Positions 9,137 to 17,927 of a stretch of DNA of 64,000 bases are shown one piece after another. The notes under the pieces were generated by a model. The model worked only from the letters and a program-made list of their open reading frames with translations. It had not been told where the DNA came from and made no database searches. The translations under genes and the position numbers were made by a program. Every line of letters begins with the position of its first letter. Positions within the stretch are counted from its first letter, which is position 1. Source of the stretch: Hungatella sp. UBA3048 (GTDB taxonomy: Bacteria; Bacillota; Clostridia; Lachnospirales; Lachnospiraceae); contig DFCS01000033.1 of NCBI GenBank assembly GCA_002367105.1, positions 48,848 through 112,847 of the forward strand, read 5' to 3'.

Positions 9137-10911
9137 TGGAAAGAAAGAATATAAGCATTCGTTATACTATTTTTGTATATTTTACCGTGACTGCTTTGGC
9201 AGCCAGTCTTTTGATTACATTTTCCTTATATCAGCGCCTTTCCACCCAGGTGGGAGAGATGGTGCAGGAGGAAAACCAGAGCCTTATTCATCAGGTGGCC
9301 AGGTCTGTGGAATCCTATCTTCTTACGGTCATGAAGCTGTCGGATTCCCTGTATTATGGCGCCGTGAAAAATGCTGATCTTTCTTCGGAATCCATTAATA
9401 ACGAGATCACGCTTCTGTATGATAACAACAAGGATAATGTGGACAATATCGCTCTCTTTACCCAATCAGGCACCATGGTGGAAGCAGTTCCTGCCGCAAG
9501 GCTTAAAAGCGGCCTTGACGTGACCAGGGAAAATTGGTTTTTAAATGCTTTGGAGAAGACGGAAAACCAACATTTCTCATATCCCCATGTCCAGTACATT
9601 TTTGACAGCAATGAAAACCAGTACCGTTGGGTGATATCTTTATCGAGGGCCGTAGAACTGACGGAAGGGACCTCTACCACACAGGGTGTGCTTTTGGTGG
9701 ACTTAAGCTATTCCAGCCTGGAACATCTTTTTGACGGAGTGACCACAGGAAAGGGCGGTTATGTGTATCTGATCAGCAATGACGGGCAAATCCTGTACCA
9801 TCCTAAGATCCAGCTTATCGATTCCGGCCGGATGCAGGAGAATAATCTGATGGCAGCCGGCTATAAAGATGGAAACCACCGGGAGGAATTTCAGGGGGAG
9901 ACCCGGATCATTACGGTAAAATCCATTGGCTATACGGGTTGGAAGATCATTGGGGTGACGCCTAAAAATGTGGTTTCTTTAAATTCCATTAAGACCAGGC
10001 TTTTTATCGTGTTCCTCATAACCCTGATCCTGTTTATACTTGCCCTGATTAACTCCTATATTTCATCCCGTATCACCAATCCAATCAAGGAACTGGAAAA
10101 ATCCGTGGGAATTCTGGAAGAGGGAAATCTGCAGGCGGCAATATCCATCGGAGGGTCCTATGAAATCCAGCATCTTGGAAATTCCATTAAAAATATGGCA
10201 AAGCAGATCCGGGTGCTGATGGATGATATCGTTGCGGAGCATGAGGCCAAGAGAAAACAGGAATTTGATACCTTACAGTCACAGATCAATCCCCATTTCC
10301 TTTATAATACCCTTGATATCATCGTGTGGATGATTGAAAACGAGCAAAAGGCGGAGGCGGTCAAAGCGGTGACGGCCCTGGCACGGTTTTTCCGGATCAG
10401 CTTAAGCAAAGGAAAGAGTATTATTACGGTCAGTGATGAATTGGAACACGTACGGAATTATTTGATGATCCAACACATGCGTTTTAAGAATAAATTCTCC
10501 TACGAAATTGATGCATCCGAGGAATGTATGGAGCTTTCCTGTTTAAAGCTGGTTTTGCAGCCGCTTGTGGAAAATGCCATCTATCACGGAATGGAGTTCA
10601 TGGATGGAGACGGAGAAATTACTTTAAAGGTCTGGAAAGAGGGAGATGATTTATTCTTTATGGTGAAGGACAATGGCCTTGGAATGACAGAAGACCAGAT
10701 GGCGGGCTTATTTTCCGATCAGGTCCATGTTACTTCAAAAAAGGGTTCAGGGATTGGCGTGAAAAACGTCAATGAGAGGATCAAGCTGTATTTTGGGGAA
10801 AAGTACGGCCTGATTATTGAGTCAGAGCCTGATGAAGGAACGGTAATCACCATCTGCCTTCCTGCGGTTCCCTATAGTTCTTCCTCTGTGCCCGAAGAGA
10901 ATGGGCGATGA
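9136..10911 (+). CDS. YesM-type sensor histidine kinase
   Basis: A 591-residue membrane kinase. A transmembrane helix at about residues 10-30 is followed by a Cache-like extracellular sensor domain to about 285, a second helix at about 289-309, a HAMP linker at about 310-363, and the LytS/YesM kinase domain. The phosphoacceptor is H387 in SQINPHFLYNT, and the ATP-binding domain has LVLQPLVENAIYHG and KDNGLGM. Partner of the preceding regulator. The last residues (VPEENGR) are encoded by sequence resembling the short repeat, so the repeat may have changed the C-terminus. Confidence 0.9.
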   Translation: MERKNISIRYTIFVYFTVTALAASLLITFSLYQRLSTQVGEMVQEENQSLIHQVARSVESYLLTVMKLSDSLYYGAVKNADLSSESINNEITLLYDNNKDNVDNIALFTQSGTMVEAVPAARLKSGLDVTRENWFLNALEKTENQHFSYPHVQYIFDSNENQYRWVISLSRAVELTEGTSTTQGVLLVDLSYSSLEHLFDGVTTGKGGYVYLISNDGQILYHPKIQLIDSGRMQENNLMAAGYKDGNHREEFQGETRIITVKSIGYTGWKIIGVTPKNVVSLNSIKTRLFIVFLITLILFILALINSYISSRITNPIKELEKSVGILEEGNLQAAISIGGSYEIQHLGNSIKNMAKQIRVLMDDIVAEHEAKRKQEFDTLQSQINPHFLYNTLDIIVWMIENEQKAEAVKAVTALARFFRISLSKGKSIITVSDELEHVRNYLMIQHMRFKNKFSYEIDASEECMELSCLKLVLQPLVENAIYHGMEFMDGDGEITLKVWKEGDDLFFMVKDNGLGMTEDQMAGLFSDQVHVTSKKGSGIGVKNVNERIKLYFGEKYGLIIESEPDEGTVITICLPAVPYSSSSVPEENGR

Positions 10912-10971
10912 AAGGGAATCACCCTTCGGGTATACCTCTATGCCCCAAAAGCATGGGCGATGAAAAGGAAA
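10889..10971 (+). repeat. Short intergenic repeat, one and a half units
   Basis: A diverged half unit (GCCCGAAGAGAATGGGC) overlaps the 3' end of the kinase gene. It is followed by a full unit: ACCCTTCGGGTATACC, TGCCCCAAAAGCATGGGC hairpin, then GATGAAAAGGAAAG, which provides the ribosome site for the gene at 10979. Confidence 0.75.
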
Positions 10972-10978
10972 GTAAATT

Positions 10979-11950
10979 ATGACAAAACAGGAAAAAATAT
11001 TGTGGACTCTGCTGGCGGGAGTGCTTGTGTTCCTGTTTCTTTTATCCTCCACGGATTTGATCATTAAGGAGAAGAAAACAGAAATATATCCGGTTTCCGT
11101 CATCATCGGTGATACCTCCGATGACTATTACGTAAATTTCAGAAAGGGTGCTGATAAGGCGGCAGAGGAGTATAACGTAGATATCAGCTTTATTACACTC
11201 TATGAGAAAGGGGATGCCAATCAGCAGATAGAACTGGTTCAGAGGGAAATTAATGACGGCGCATCAGCTGTGGTCCTGATCCCCGTAAAGCCGGTGGAAT
11301 GTGTAAAAAAGATGGATGATATGGTTTTAAACAGTCCTGCCGTTATGTTGGGAAGCTTACCTCCCAATGATCAGGTTAAAAGCGGCATATCTCCGGATTA
11401 TGAGGAGGAAGGAGGATTGCTGGGACAGGCAATTGCAGCGGAGAATTCTCCGGATATCCCTGTATGGATTTTTACGGAAGGGCTTGAGTTAGGGTATAAC
11501 AGAGAGATATATGACGGACTGGTATCTTCTCTATCAAAATCCGGATTTTCAATGAAGCTTTTTGAGAAAAAGGAGGAGGGCACCTTCCGGGAGGCCGTTG
11601 AGGGCATGGTTTACCCCGGAAGCGGAAAAGCAGTCATTGCAGCGATTGATGTCAGGAGCCTTGATGAGTCCGCGGACATCATTTCAGGGAGCCCGGTATA
11701 CGGTAATGTCATTAAAGGGCTTTACGGAATCGGCAGCACGACCAAACTTTTAAAGGAGTTAGATAATGGAGTTATTAAAGGACTGGTGGTAAGTGACCAG
11801 TTTGATGCGGGCTATATGAGCATCGAAAAGGCTGTGGAAGCAGTTCATGGAGGGCTTCAAAGAACGCAAATTGTTTTGGATTCTTACTATATTCAGAAGG
11901 CCAATCTACGGGAAAGCAAATTTGAAAGGATTTTGTATCCAATTGATTGA
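10979..11950 (+). CDS. Membrane-anchored periplasmic-binding-protein-like sugar sensor
   Basis: A 323-residue protein of the substrate-binding type 1 (ribose/galactose-binding) fold. The N-terminus has one uncleaved-looking helix (about residues 8-28) with no lipobox cysteine, so it is probably tethered to the membrane rather than being a diffusible transport protein. The fold shows the domain-2 motif LVVSDQFDAGYMSIEKAVE near the C-terminus. It sits directly after the kinase gene and before a second anchored binding protein. Such proteins next to YesM-type kinases may present ligand to the kinase; this role is inferred. Confidence 0.72.
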   Translation: MTKQEKILWTLLAGVLVFLFLLSSTDLIIKEKKTEIYPVSVIIGDTSDDYYVNFRKGADKAAEEYNVDISFITLYEKGDANQQIELVQREINDGASAVVLIPVKPVECVKKMDDMVLNSPAVMLGSLPPNDQVKSGISPDYEEEGGLLGQAIAAENSPDIPVWIFTEGLELGYNREIYDGLVSSLSKSGFSMKLFEKKEEGTFREAVEGMVYPGSGKAVIAAIDVRSLDESADIISGSPVYGNVIKGLYGIGSTTKLLKELDNGVIKGLVVSDQFDAGYMSIEKAVEAVHGGLQRTQIVLDSYYIQKANLRESKFERILYPID

Positions 11951-11965
11951 GATGGGGGATGGAAT

Positions 11966-12988
11966 ATGAAGAAACGATATGGTATCCTGGCGGTGGTGGT
12001 TATTCTGCTGCTGACACTTTGGGGAGTGTTTTATCAGAGCAGGAAGGATGGCGGAAAGGAAGAAAAAAAGTCCATACGTATAGGGGTGACCCTATACCGT
12101 GGGGATGATTCCTTTATTAATACGCTCAGGGGGAATATTGAGGAGCAGGCCAAGGAATACGAAAAGGAAACAGGTATTAAGGTTGTCATGGATATTGTGG
12201 ATGCTAAGGGGAATCAGAATACCCAGAACAGTCAGGTGGACCGTTTCATATCCCTTGGCTATGATACCATCTGCGTAAATATTGTGGATCGCTCCGTGGC
12301 CTCCAATATCATAAACAAAGCCATGGATGCCAGCCTTCCGGTGGTATTCTTTAACCGGGAGCCGGTGGAGGAGGATATGCGGCGCTGGGAAAAGCTTTAC
12401 TATGTGGGAGAAAATGCAAAAGAGTCTGCAACCCTGCAGGGCAACATCCTGGTGGATGCCTATAAAAAAGATCCTTCTTCCCTTGACTTAAATGGGGATG
12501 GAAAGGTCAGCTATGTTCTTTTGGAAGGAGAAAACAGCCATCAGGACTCCTTGATCCGAACGGAATGGTCCATTCAAACCTTAAAGGATGGCGGAGTTCC
12601 GTTAGAAAAGATCACCGGCGGAATTGCCAACTGGGACAGAAGCCAGGCATCCGCCTGGATGGAGCAGTGGCTTTTGGAGTATCCGGATGAGGTGGAAGTG
12701 GTGATATGCAACAATGATGACATGGCTTTGGGCGCTGCTGACGCTCTGGAACGGAAAGGGGACATGAGGCCGGTTAAAATTGTAGGGATAGACGGGACGC
12801 CTCAGGGGCTTGAAGGGCTGCGCACGGGAAAACTGTTTGGATCAGTTCAATGTGACAGCAAGGAATATGCAAATGTTATTTTCAAAATCGCTGCTGCGGA
12901 ATCTCTTGGTCAAAATGTACAGGAAATTGTAAAATTGGACCGGGATAAGTATTATGAATGCAGACAGAAGGCACTGACCGCCCAGTAA
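11966..12988 (+). CDS. Membrane-anchored galactose/glucose-binding-like protein
   Basis: A 340-residue relative of MglB. It starts with a hydrophobic helix (about residues 5-24) followed by a charged linker, again without a lipobox cysteine. The mature part has the galactose-binding family motifs: IGVTLYRGDDSFI at the start, VVFFNREPV, LDLNGDGKVSYVLLEG (an EF-hand-like calcium loop as in MglB), VVICNNDDMALGAADALE, and IVGIDGTPQGLE. The family resemblance to the lipoprotein MglB encoded next is clear. A tethered sensor for galactose or glucose is the best guess; a transport role is less likely because of the anchor. Confidence 0.78.
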   Translation: MKKRYGILAVVVILLLTLWGVFYQSRKDGGKEEKKSIRIGVTLYRGDDSFINTLRGNIEEQAKEYEKETGIKVVMDIVDAKGNQNTQNSQVDRFISLGYDTICVNIVDRSVASNIINKAMDASLPVVFFNREPVEEDMRRWEKLYYVGENAKESATLQGNILVDAYKKDPSSLDLNGDGKVSYVLLEGENSHQDSLIRTEWSIQTLKDGGVPLEKITGGIANWDRSQASAWMEQWLLEYPDEVEVVICNNDDMALGAADALERKGDMRPVKIVGIDGTPQGLEGLRTGKLFGSVQCDSKEYANVIFKIAAAESLGQNVQEIVKLDRDKYYECRQKALTAQ

Positions 12989-12999
12989 TGGGCGGTCAG
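12974..12999 (+). terminator. Hairpin at the end of the anchored binding-protein gene
   Basis: Perfect 11-bp inverted repeat (12974-12984 with 12989-12999) with a GTAA tetraloop that includes part of the stop codon. There is no T-run, so it may stabilise the mRNA end or terminate weakly. Confidence 0.5.
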
Positions 13000-13109
13000 T
13001 TGTGCATAATGAGTAAAAATATCGAATTTCTTTGATGGAAAAAGGAAGAATCTAAAAAAATCGATATATATCCGAAAAATATCATATGGAAAACTGCACA
13101 AAAGAAAGC

Positions 13110-13115
13110 TATAAT
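13110..13115 (+). promoter_or_regulatory. Putative mglB promoter with weak -35
   Basis: TATAAT at 13110-13115 lacks a recognisable -35 at the proper distance (13087-13092 reads TGGAAA), which fits an activator-dependent promoter. ATCGA-containing segments recur at about 13020, 13058 and 13141 and are candidate regulator sites. No binding evidence. Confidence 0.45.
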
Positions 13116-13177
13116 GTGCATGTCGGTAAGGTAAAAACACCAATCGATAACAATATAATGATAAGGGAGGATTTATC

Positions 13178-14296
13178 ATGAGATTACTCAAAAAAGCATT
13201 AGCAGTAGGCCTTGCCTCAGCAATGGTATTTTCCATGGCAGGCTGTGGAGCAGGAACCAAGGCAACAACAGCGGCACCAGAGGCTACTACAGCAGCAGAG
13301 ACCAAGAAGGAGGAGGCAAGCGCAGAGACCACCGCAGAAGCAGTTAAAGATGCAGTCGGCGGAGATGTGGCGGATAAGAAAGTCGGTATCTCAATTTACA
13401 AATTTGATGATAACTTTATGACACTTTACCGTACAGAGCTTCAGCGCTATCTGACAGAGGACTTAGGCTTTAAGAAAGAAAATGTTGTAATCCAGGATGG
13501 TAAGGGTGATCAGGCGGAACAGACTAACCAGATCCAGAACTTCATTACCCAGAAATACGATGTATTGATTTTAAACCTTGTGCAGGCTTCTTCTGCTCCG
13601 GAAATCACAGATATGTGTAAGGAAGCAGGAATCCCGGTTGTTTACATTAACCGTGAGCCAGATACTCAGGAAGAGCAGAGATGGAGTGACGACAAGATTA
13701 ACGCTACTTATGTAGGTTGTGATGCCAGACAGTCCGGTACCTATCAGGGAGAAGAAATTTTTGAAACTTCCAACAAGGGCGATATTAACGGTGACGGCGT
13801 TGTTTCTTATATTATGATCCAGGGTGACCCGGAGAACGTAGATGCTCAGTACAGAACAGAATTCTCTGTTAAGGCTCTTACAGATTCCGGCATGCAGGTT
13901 AAAGAACTGTTAAAGCAGCGCGGTGACTGGGATCAGGCAAAAGCTCAGCAGATCGCTCAGGATGCTTTAACACAGTATGGTGATCAGATTGAAGTAATCT
14001 TCTGCAACAACGATGCTATGGCACTTGGTGCACTTCAGGCAATCGAAGCAGCAGGACGTACCGTAAACAAAGATATCTATTTAGTAGGTGTTGATGCTCT
14101 GACAGAGGCTGTTCAGAACGTTATCGATGGCAAGCAGACAGGTACAGTATTCAATGACCACTTCTCACAGGCTCGTACAGCAGGCGATATGGCTGTTAAG
14201 TTTATCAAGGGTGAATCCGTTGATAATGTAAACATGGTAGACTATATCAAGGTTACCAAGGATAATGCTCAGGAAATTCTTGATAAATTAAAATAA
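13178..14296 (+). CDS. mglB: Galactose/methyl-galactoside ABC transporter, substrate-binding lipoprotein
   Basis: A 372-residue lipoprotein with a signal peptide ending in the lipobox SMAGCG, so Cys at about residue 23 is the lipidated residue, followed by an Ala/Thr/Glu-rich linker to about residue 65. The mature domain has galactose-binding motifs: VGISIYKFDDNFM, VVYINREPDT, the calcium loop GDINGDGVVSYIM, VIFCNNDAMALGALQAIE and LVGVDALTEAV. A ribosome site AAGGGAGGA precedes the start. It is followed by a terminator-like hairpin and then the ATPase and permease genes, the usual layout that makes the binding protein more abundant than the membrane parts. Confidence 0.92.
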   Translation: MRLLKKALAVGLASAMVFSMAGCGAGTKATTAAPEATTAAETKKEEASAETTAEAVKDAVGGDVADKKVGISIYKFDDNFMTLYRTELQRYLTEDLGFKKENVVIQDGKGDQAEQTNQIQNFITQKYDVLILNLVQASSAPEITDMCKEAGIPVVYINREPDTQEEQRWSDDKINATYVGCDARQSGTYQGEEIFETSNKGDINGDGVVSYIMIQGDPENVDAQYRTEFSVKALTDSGMQVKELLKQRGDWDQAKAQQIAQDALTQYGDQIEVIFCNNDAMALGALQAIEAAGRTVNKDIYLVGVDALTEAVQNVIDGKQTGTVFNDHFSQARTAGDMAVKFIKGESVDNVNMVDYIKVTKDNAQEILDKLK

Positions 14297-14319
14297 TTTC
14301 CAGCAGCCGGTAAAAGAAA

Positions 14320-14350
14320 CGGGTGTGTCGGTAAGGCACACCCGATTTTT
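14320..14350 (+). terminator. Partial terminator between mglB and mglA
   Basis: CGGGTGTG (14320-14327) pairs with CACACCCG (14337-14344), followed by ATTTTT. Placed after the binding-protein gene, it probably reduces readthrough into mglA-mglC. Confidence 0.75.
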
Positions 14351-14369
14351 AAAGGAATCCGGAGTTACA

Positions 14370-14413
14370 GGTATACCTTAATGCCCAAAGAACATGGGCA
14401 ATAAATAGGAAAG
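14370..14413 (+). repeat. Short intergenic repeat before mglA
   Basis: One unit: GGTATACCTTAATGCCC, then an AAAGAACA loop and TGGGCA hairpin arm, ending in AATAAATAGGAAAGGAG, which contains the ribosome site of mglA. Confidence 0.8.
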
Positions 14414-14423
14414 GAGAAACGGG

Positions 14424-15980
14424 ATGGCAGAGGAATACAGACTGGAAATGATAGGGGTCAGCAAATCCTTCCCTGGTGTTAAAGCGCTTGATAAAATCAA
14501 CTTAAAAGTACGTCCCGGTACCGTTCATGCCTTAATGGGTGAGAACGGAGCAGGTAAATCGACCCTTATGAAATGCCTTTTCGGCATTTATAATATGGAT
14601 GAAGGAAAGGTTCTTATAGACGGGAAAGATGTGAACATCGCAAATCCCGATGATGCCCTTCACAAAGGGCTTGCTATGGTGCATCAGGAGCTGCAGCCGG
14701 TTCCGGCGCGTTCCATTGCGGAAAATATGTACCTCGGAAGGTATCCTTTAATAAAAATAGGTCCGTTAAAGATGATTGACCATAAGACCATGAATCAAGA
14801 AGCAGAAAAGTGGTTAAAAGATGTAAAAATGAGTTTTAATCCCAGGGCAAAACTTGGGACACTATCAATCGGACAAATGCAGTCAGTGGAAATTGCAAAG
14901 GCAGTGAGCCAGAATGCAAAGCTGGTAATTTTGGATGAACCGACCTCATCACTGACTGATAATGAAGTGGAAGCGCTGTTTCGGATTATCAGGGATTTAA
15001 AATCCCGCGGTGTTTCTATGATATATATCAGCCATAAGATGGCAGAGATCCGGCAGATCGCCGATGACATTACAATCATGCGGGATGGAACGTACGTAGG
15101 CTCCTGGGAGGTAAAGGACATTTCGGATGATGAAATCGTAAAGCAGATGGTCGGCCGGGAATTAAGCAATGTCTATCCGCCTAAGGAAGATTACCGGACA
15201 GATGAAACAGTTTTAAAAGTAAGCAATGTAAGCAGCATCCACGCACGCTCCTTCCGGGACTGCTCCTTTGAATTAAAGAAAGGAGAAATTCTGGGATTCG
15301 GGGGCCTGGTAGGCGCTCAGAGAACAGAATTGATGGAAGCGATTTTTGGAATGCGCCATATTGCAAGCGGTGAAATTGAGATCCTGGGTAAAAAGGTGAC
15401 GATCAAGCGTCCTCAGGATGCCATTAATGATTCTGTGGGTATGATCACAGAGGACAGACGTGGAACCGGCATTATTGGCTGCTTAAGCATTGCGGATAAT
15501 ACGGCTATTGCTTCTTACCGGAATTATACCAAAGCCGGAACCATTAACAGCAAAAAGGTGGGGCAGGTTGTAAAAGAGAGCATTGCAAAGTTAAGCATCA
15601 AAACGCCGAATGACAAGACCCTGATACAATCTTTGTCAGGAGGGAACCAGCAAAAGGTGATCATCGCAAGATGGCTGGCGAATAACCCGGATATTCTGAT
15701 CATGGATGAACCTACCAGAGGAATTGACGTCGGTGCAAAATATGAGATATATCAGATCATGATAGATCTGGTAAAGCAGGGAAAATCGATTATCATGATT
15801 TCTTCCGAAATGCCGGAACTGATCGGCATGTCAAACCGGATTATCGTTATGTGCAATGGCCATATTACCGGAGAACTGGAAGATGATGAGGCAACTCAGG
15901 AGAAAATAATGGCATTTGCCACTAAATTCGATTTAAACGATAGAGTAACAGAAAATTTCACACAGGAGGTTAAATCATGA
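14424..15980 (+). CDS. mglA: Galactose/methyl-galactoside ABC transporter, duplicated ATPase
   Basis: A 518-residue sugar ABC ATPase with two tandem nucleotide-binding domains. The first has Walker A GENGAGKSTLMKCL (about residues 38-51), signature LSIGQMQ and Walker B LVILDEPTSSL. The second has the degenerate Walker A of this family (GLVGAQRTELMEA), the signature LSGGNQQK and ILIMDEPTRGIDVG. The gene overlaps the permease start by four bases (ATGA). The ribosome site comes from the upstream repeat. Confidence 0.93.
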   Translation: MAEEYRLEMIGVSKSFPGVKALDKINLKVRPGTVHALMGENGAGKSTLMKCLFGIYNMDEGKVLIDGKDVNIANPDDALHKGLAMVHQELQPVPARSIAENMYLGRYPLIKIGPLKMIDHKTMNQEAEKWLKDVKMSFNPRAKLGTLSIGQMQSVEIAKAVSQNAKLVILDEPTSSLTDNEVEALFRIIRDLKSRGVSMIYISHKMAEIRQIADDITIMRDGTYVGSWEVKDISDDEIVKQMVGRELSNVYPPKEDYRTDETVLKVSNVSSIHARSFRDCSFELKKGEILGFGGLVGAQRTELMEAIFGMRHIASGEIEILGKKVTIKRPQDAINDSVGMITEDRRGTGIIGCLSIADNTAIASYRNYTKAGTINSKKVGQVVKESIAKLSIKTPNDKTLIQSLSGGNQQKVIIARWLANNPDILIMDEPTRGIDVGAKYEIYQIMIDLVKQGKSIIMISSEMPELIGMSNRIIVMCNGHITGELEDDEATQEKIMAFATKFDLNDRVTENFTQEVKS

Positions 15981-17011
15981 CATCGAAGAAGGTTAACTCT
16001 AAAGATTTACCTATGCAAACAAAAAATGTTAATATAAAGGATTTTCTTATTAATAATGGAATTATCGTCGTTCTCATCATGCTGGCGATTTTTACTGCGA
16101 TTAAGCAGCCATCCTTTGGTACCCCTGATAACTTAAAAAACATCGCTTTAAATGTAGCCCCCCGTTTTATTATTGCCTGCGGCGTATCCGGATGTCTGAT
16201 TACCAGAGGTACGGACCTTTCCGCCGGACGTATGGTAGGGCTCTCTGCCTGCCTTGCAGGTACATTGCTTCAGAAACCAGGATACAGCGGAAAGTTTTTC
16301 CCAAATCTTCCTGATTTCGGAATCTGGTGGGTATTCGTAGTCCTGTTAATCTGTATCGCTGTTTGTGCGATTTTTGGTCTGATCAATGGTATGGTTGTTT
16401 CTTTTCTTCAAGTTCCGGCTTTTATCGGAACTTTGGGTATGCAGCTGATTATTTACGGTGTCTGCCTTGTTTATACCAATGCGACTCCAATCGGCGGTTA
16501 CCGCCCTGCTTATACAGAGGTAGCAAAGGGCAGGCTTTTTGGATTCTTTCCTTATCTGTTCTTAATTGCCCTTGCAGTCGGGTTTGTGATCTGGTTCATT
16601 TATAATAAAACACCGCACGGCAAGTATATGTACGCCATCGGCGGAAACGAGCAGGCAGCGGAAGTTTCCGGCGTCAATACAAAGAAAACGAAAATTATTA
16701 TTTATGTAACAGCAGCAGCCCTTTATGCATTGGGAGGATTCCTTGTAGGCGCTAAATCCGGCGGTTCCTCTGTTAATATGGGAATGGGCTGGGAGCTGGA
16801 AGCCATTGCGGCATGTACCATCGGAGGCGTATCTGTAAACGGCGGTATTGGTAAGGTATCCGGTGTTCTGATCGGAGTACTGGTATTTGAAATCTTGAAG
16901 ACCTGTCTGCAGTATCTGGGCGTTGATACCAACTTTCAGTATATTGCACAGGGAATAGTAATTGTAGTTGCGATTGCTCTGGACATCAGAAAGTATATTG
17001 CAAAGAAGTAA
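15977..17011 (+). CDS. mglC: Galactose/methyl-galactoside ABC transporter, permease
   Basis: A 344-residue inner-membrane permease of the ribose/galactose (BPD type 2) family with about eight to ten hydrophobic helices. Family segments include GVSGCLITRGTDLSAGRMVG in the first third, IGTLGMQLIIYG, and YAIGGNEQAAEVSGVN with the EAA-like loop. The C-terminus has ACTIGGVSVNGGIGKVSGVLIG. It forms the channel with the MglA ATPase. The gene ends in a weak terminator. Confidence 0.93.
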   Translation: MTSKKVNSKDLPMQTKNVNIKDFLINNGIIVVLIMLAIFTAIKQPSFGTPDNLKNIALNVAPRFIIACGVSGCLITRGTDLSAGRMVGLSACLAGTLLQKPGYSGKFFPNLPDFGIWWVFVVLLICIAVCAIFGLINGMVVSFLQVPAFIGTLGMQLIIYGVCLVYTNATPIGGYRPAYTEVAKGRLFGFFPYLFLIALAVGFVIWFIYNKTPHGKYMYAIGGNEQAAEVSGVNTKKTKIIIYVTAAALYALGGFLVGAKSGGSSVNMGMGWELEAIAACTIGGVSVNGGIGKVSGVLIGVLVFEILKTCLQYLGVDTNFQYIAQGIVIVVAIALDIRKYIAKK

Positions 17012-17026
17012 TTCCTTTAAGGAGCA

Positions 17027-17051
17027 CCCTGCAGCTTTTGCCGGGGTTTTT
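17027..17051 (+). terminator. Terminator after mglC
   Basis: CCCTGCA pairs with TGCCGGG (one mismatch) around a short loop, followed by TTTTT at 17047-17051. Confidence 0.55.
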
Positions 17052-17134
17052 AGAAAAAGGAAGCGGAGCAGGGGCAGCGGGCATTTTAGTGAAATTCCGC
17101 CTTTGTTCCGGTTCCTTTTCTGCATGGTGTTCTA

Positions 17135-17202
17135 ATGAATGGCGAGCCGTTAGAGTCTGGAAAAGAGGTATCCTTTGGACTCCTGCGGCTCGCTTTATTC
17201 AT
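17135..17202. terminator. Large imperfect inverted repeat between convergent genes
   Basis: Three paired blocks (ATGAAT / ATTCAT, GCGAGCCG / CGGCTCGC, GAGTC / GACTC) separated by small internal loops form a long hairpin between mglC and the convergent CYTH gene. It is T-poor, so it is only a possible bidirectional terminator or an mRNA 3' stabiliser. The rest of the gap 17012-17208 holds nothing else recognisable. Confidence 0.5.
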
Positions 17203-17208
17203 AAAATA

Positions 17209-17661
17209 TTATGGAAGCCGGCTTAGCCTGCTGTTCTGATATTTTCCTGAAAACGTTACGTCTTCTCCAAACCAGGAGGGAGGAATGAAGCTTTCGGCTT
17301 CTTCTCTTTCCGGAAATTCCACTTCAGCCAATATTAGACCTTTGAAGCGTCCATCAAAGACATCCAGTTCTATGGTCAGATGATCGGAACCTTCCATGGG
17401 AATCAGATACCGTTTCTTCGTAAGGATATGGCCATCCGCTTTTTTGATTAAGTGTTCATAGGACTCTGGTGTCAACGGAAGATTGTATTCCTCCCGTTCC
17501 AAGAGTCCCTTTGATTTGTAGGTAAGATAAAAGGAGTCATCCTCCCTGCGGATCCGTACAACAGGTTCTGTTGAGAGATATCCCTGTTCTATGAAGTGAC
17601 AAGGGTAGGCGGTGTAATCAGCCGGCGGATGGGTTATGAGATATTTACGTTCTATTTCCAT
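17209..17661 (-). CDS. CYTH domain protein (triphosphate tunnel metalloenzyme family)
   Basis: A 150-residue protein starting MEIERKYLI, the ExExK signature of CYTH/triphosphate tunnel enzymes, followed by alternating charged strand motifs (VRIRRE, YLTYKSKG, LTKKRYLIP, LTIELDVFDG, ILAEVEFP) that line the tunnel. Members hydrolyse inorganic triphosphate or act on nucleotide or thiamine triphosphates; the substrate here cannot be told. AGGAGG lies just upstream of the start. A promoter on the minus strand is likely at 17707-17734. Confidence 0.88.
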   Translation of the reverse strand: MEIERKYLITHPPADYTAYPCHFIEQGYLSTEPVVRIRREDDSFYLTYKSKGLLEREEYNLPLTPESYEHLIKKADGHILTKKRYLIPMEGSDHLTIELDVFDGRFKGLILAEVEFPEREEAESFIPPSWFGEDVTFSGKYQNSRLSRLP

Positions 17662-17706
17662 TGGAAAGTCCTCCTGCTACAATGTTTTGTGCTGCCTTAT
17701 GCGGCC

Positions 17707-17734
17707 AGTATATCATGGGCACTAAGTTTGTTAA
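17707..17734 (-). promoter_or_regulatory. Putative promoter of the CYTH gene
   Basis: Minus strand: TTAACA (17729-17734) and TATACT (17707-17712) with 16-base spacing, about 50 bases ahead of the start codon. The rest of the 17662-17927 gap has two TCATTATA direct repeats flanking a GACGC/GCGTC palindrome (about 17813-17840), a possible operator, and no convincing gene. Confidence 0.5.
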
Positions 17735-17927
17735 TACATGGCGAAGTTTTTCTGTTATACCATGAAAGCAATGAGCCTGGCACCGCAAAGCGGTATATGC
17801 CAAATGCAACATCATTATAGACGCCTGCGTCATTATACCACATAGGAATAAAAAGTAGAAGGTGGTGGCAAAAAAAGAAAAAACGTGGTAATATGGGGAA
17901 AACAATGGATTTCAGGAGAGTTATAAC

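Noticed and set aside
17645..17905. Minus-strand frame of 86 codons upstream of the CYTH gene
   Set aside because: Overlaps the CYTH start and the promoter region of both neighbours; no coding signature.
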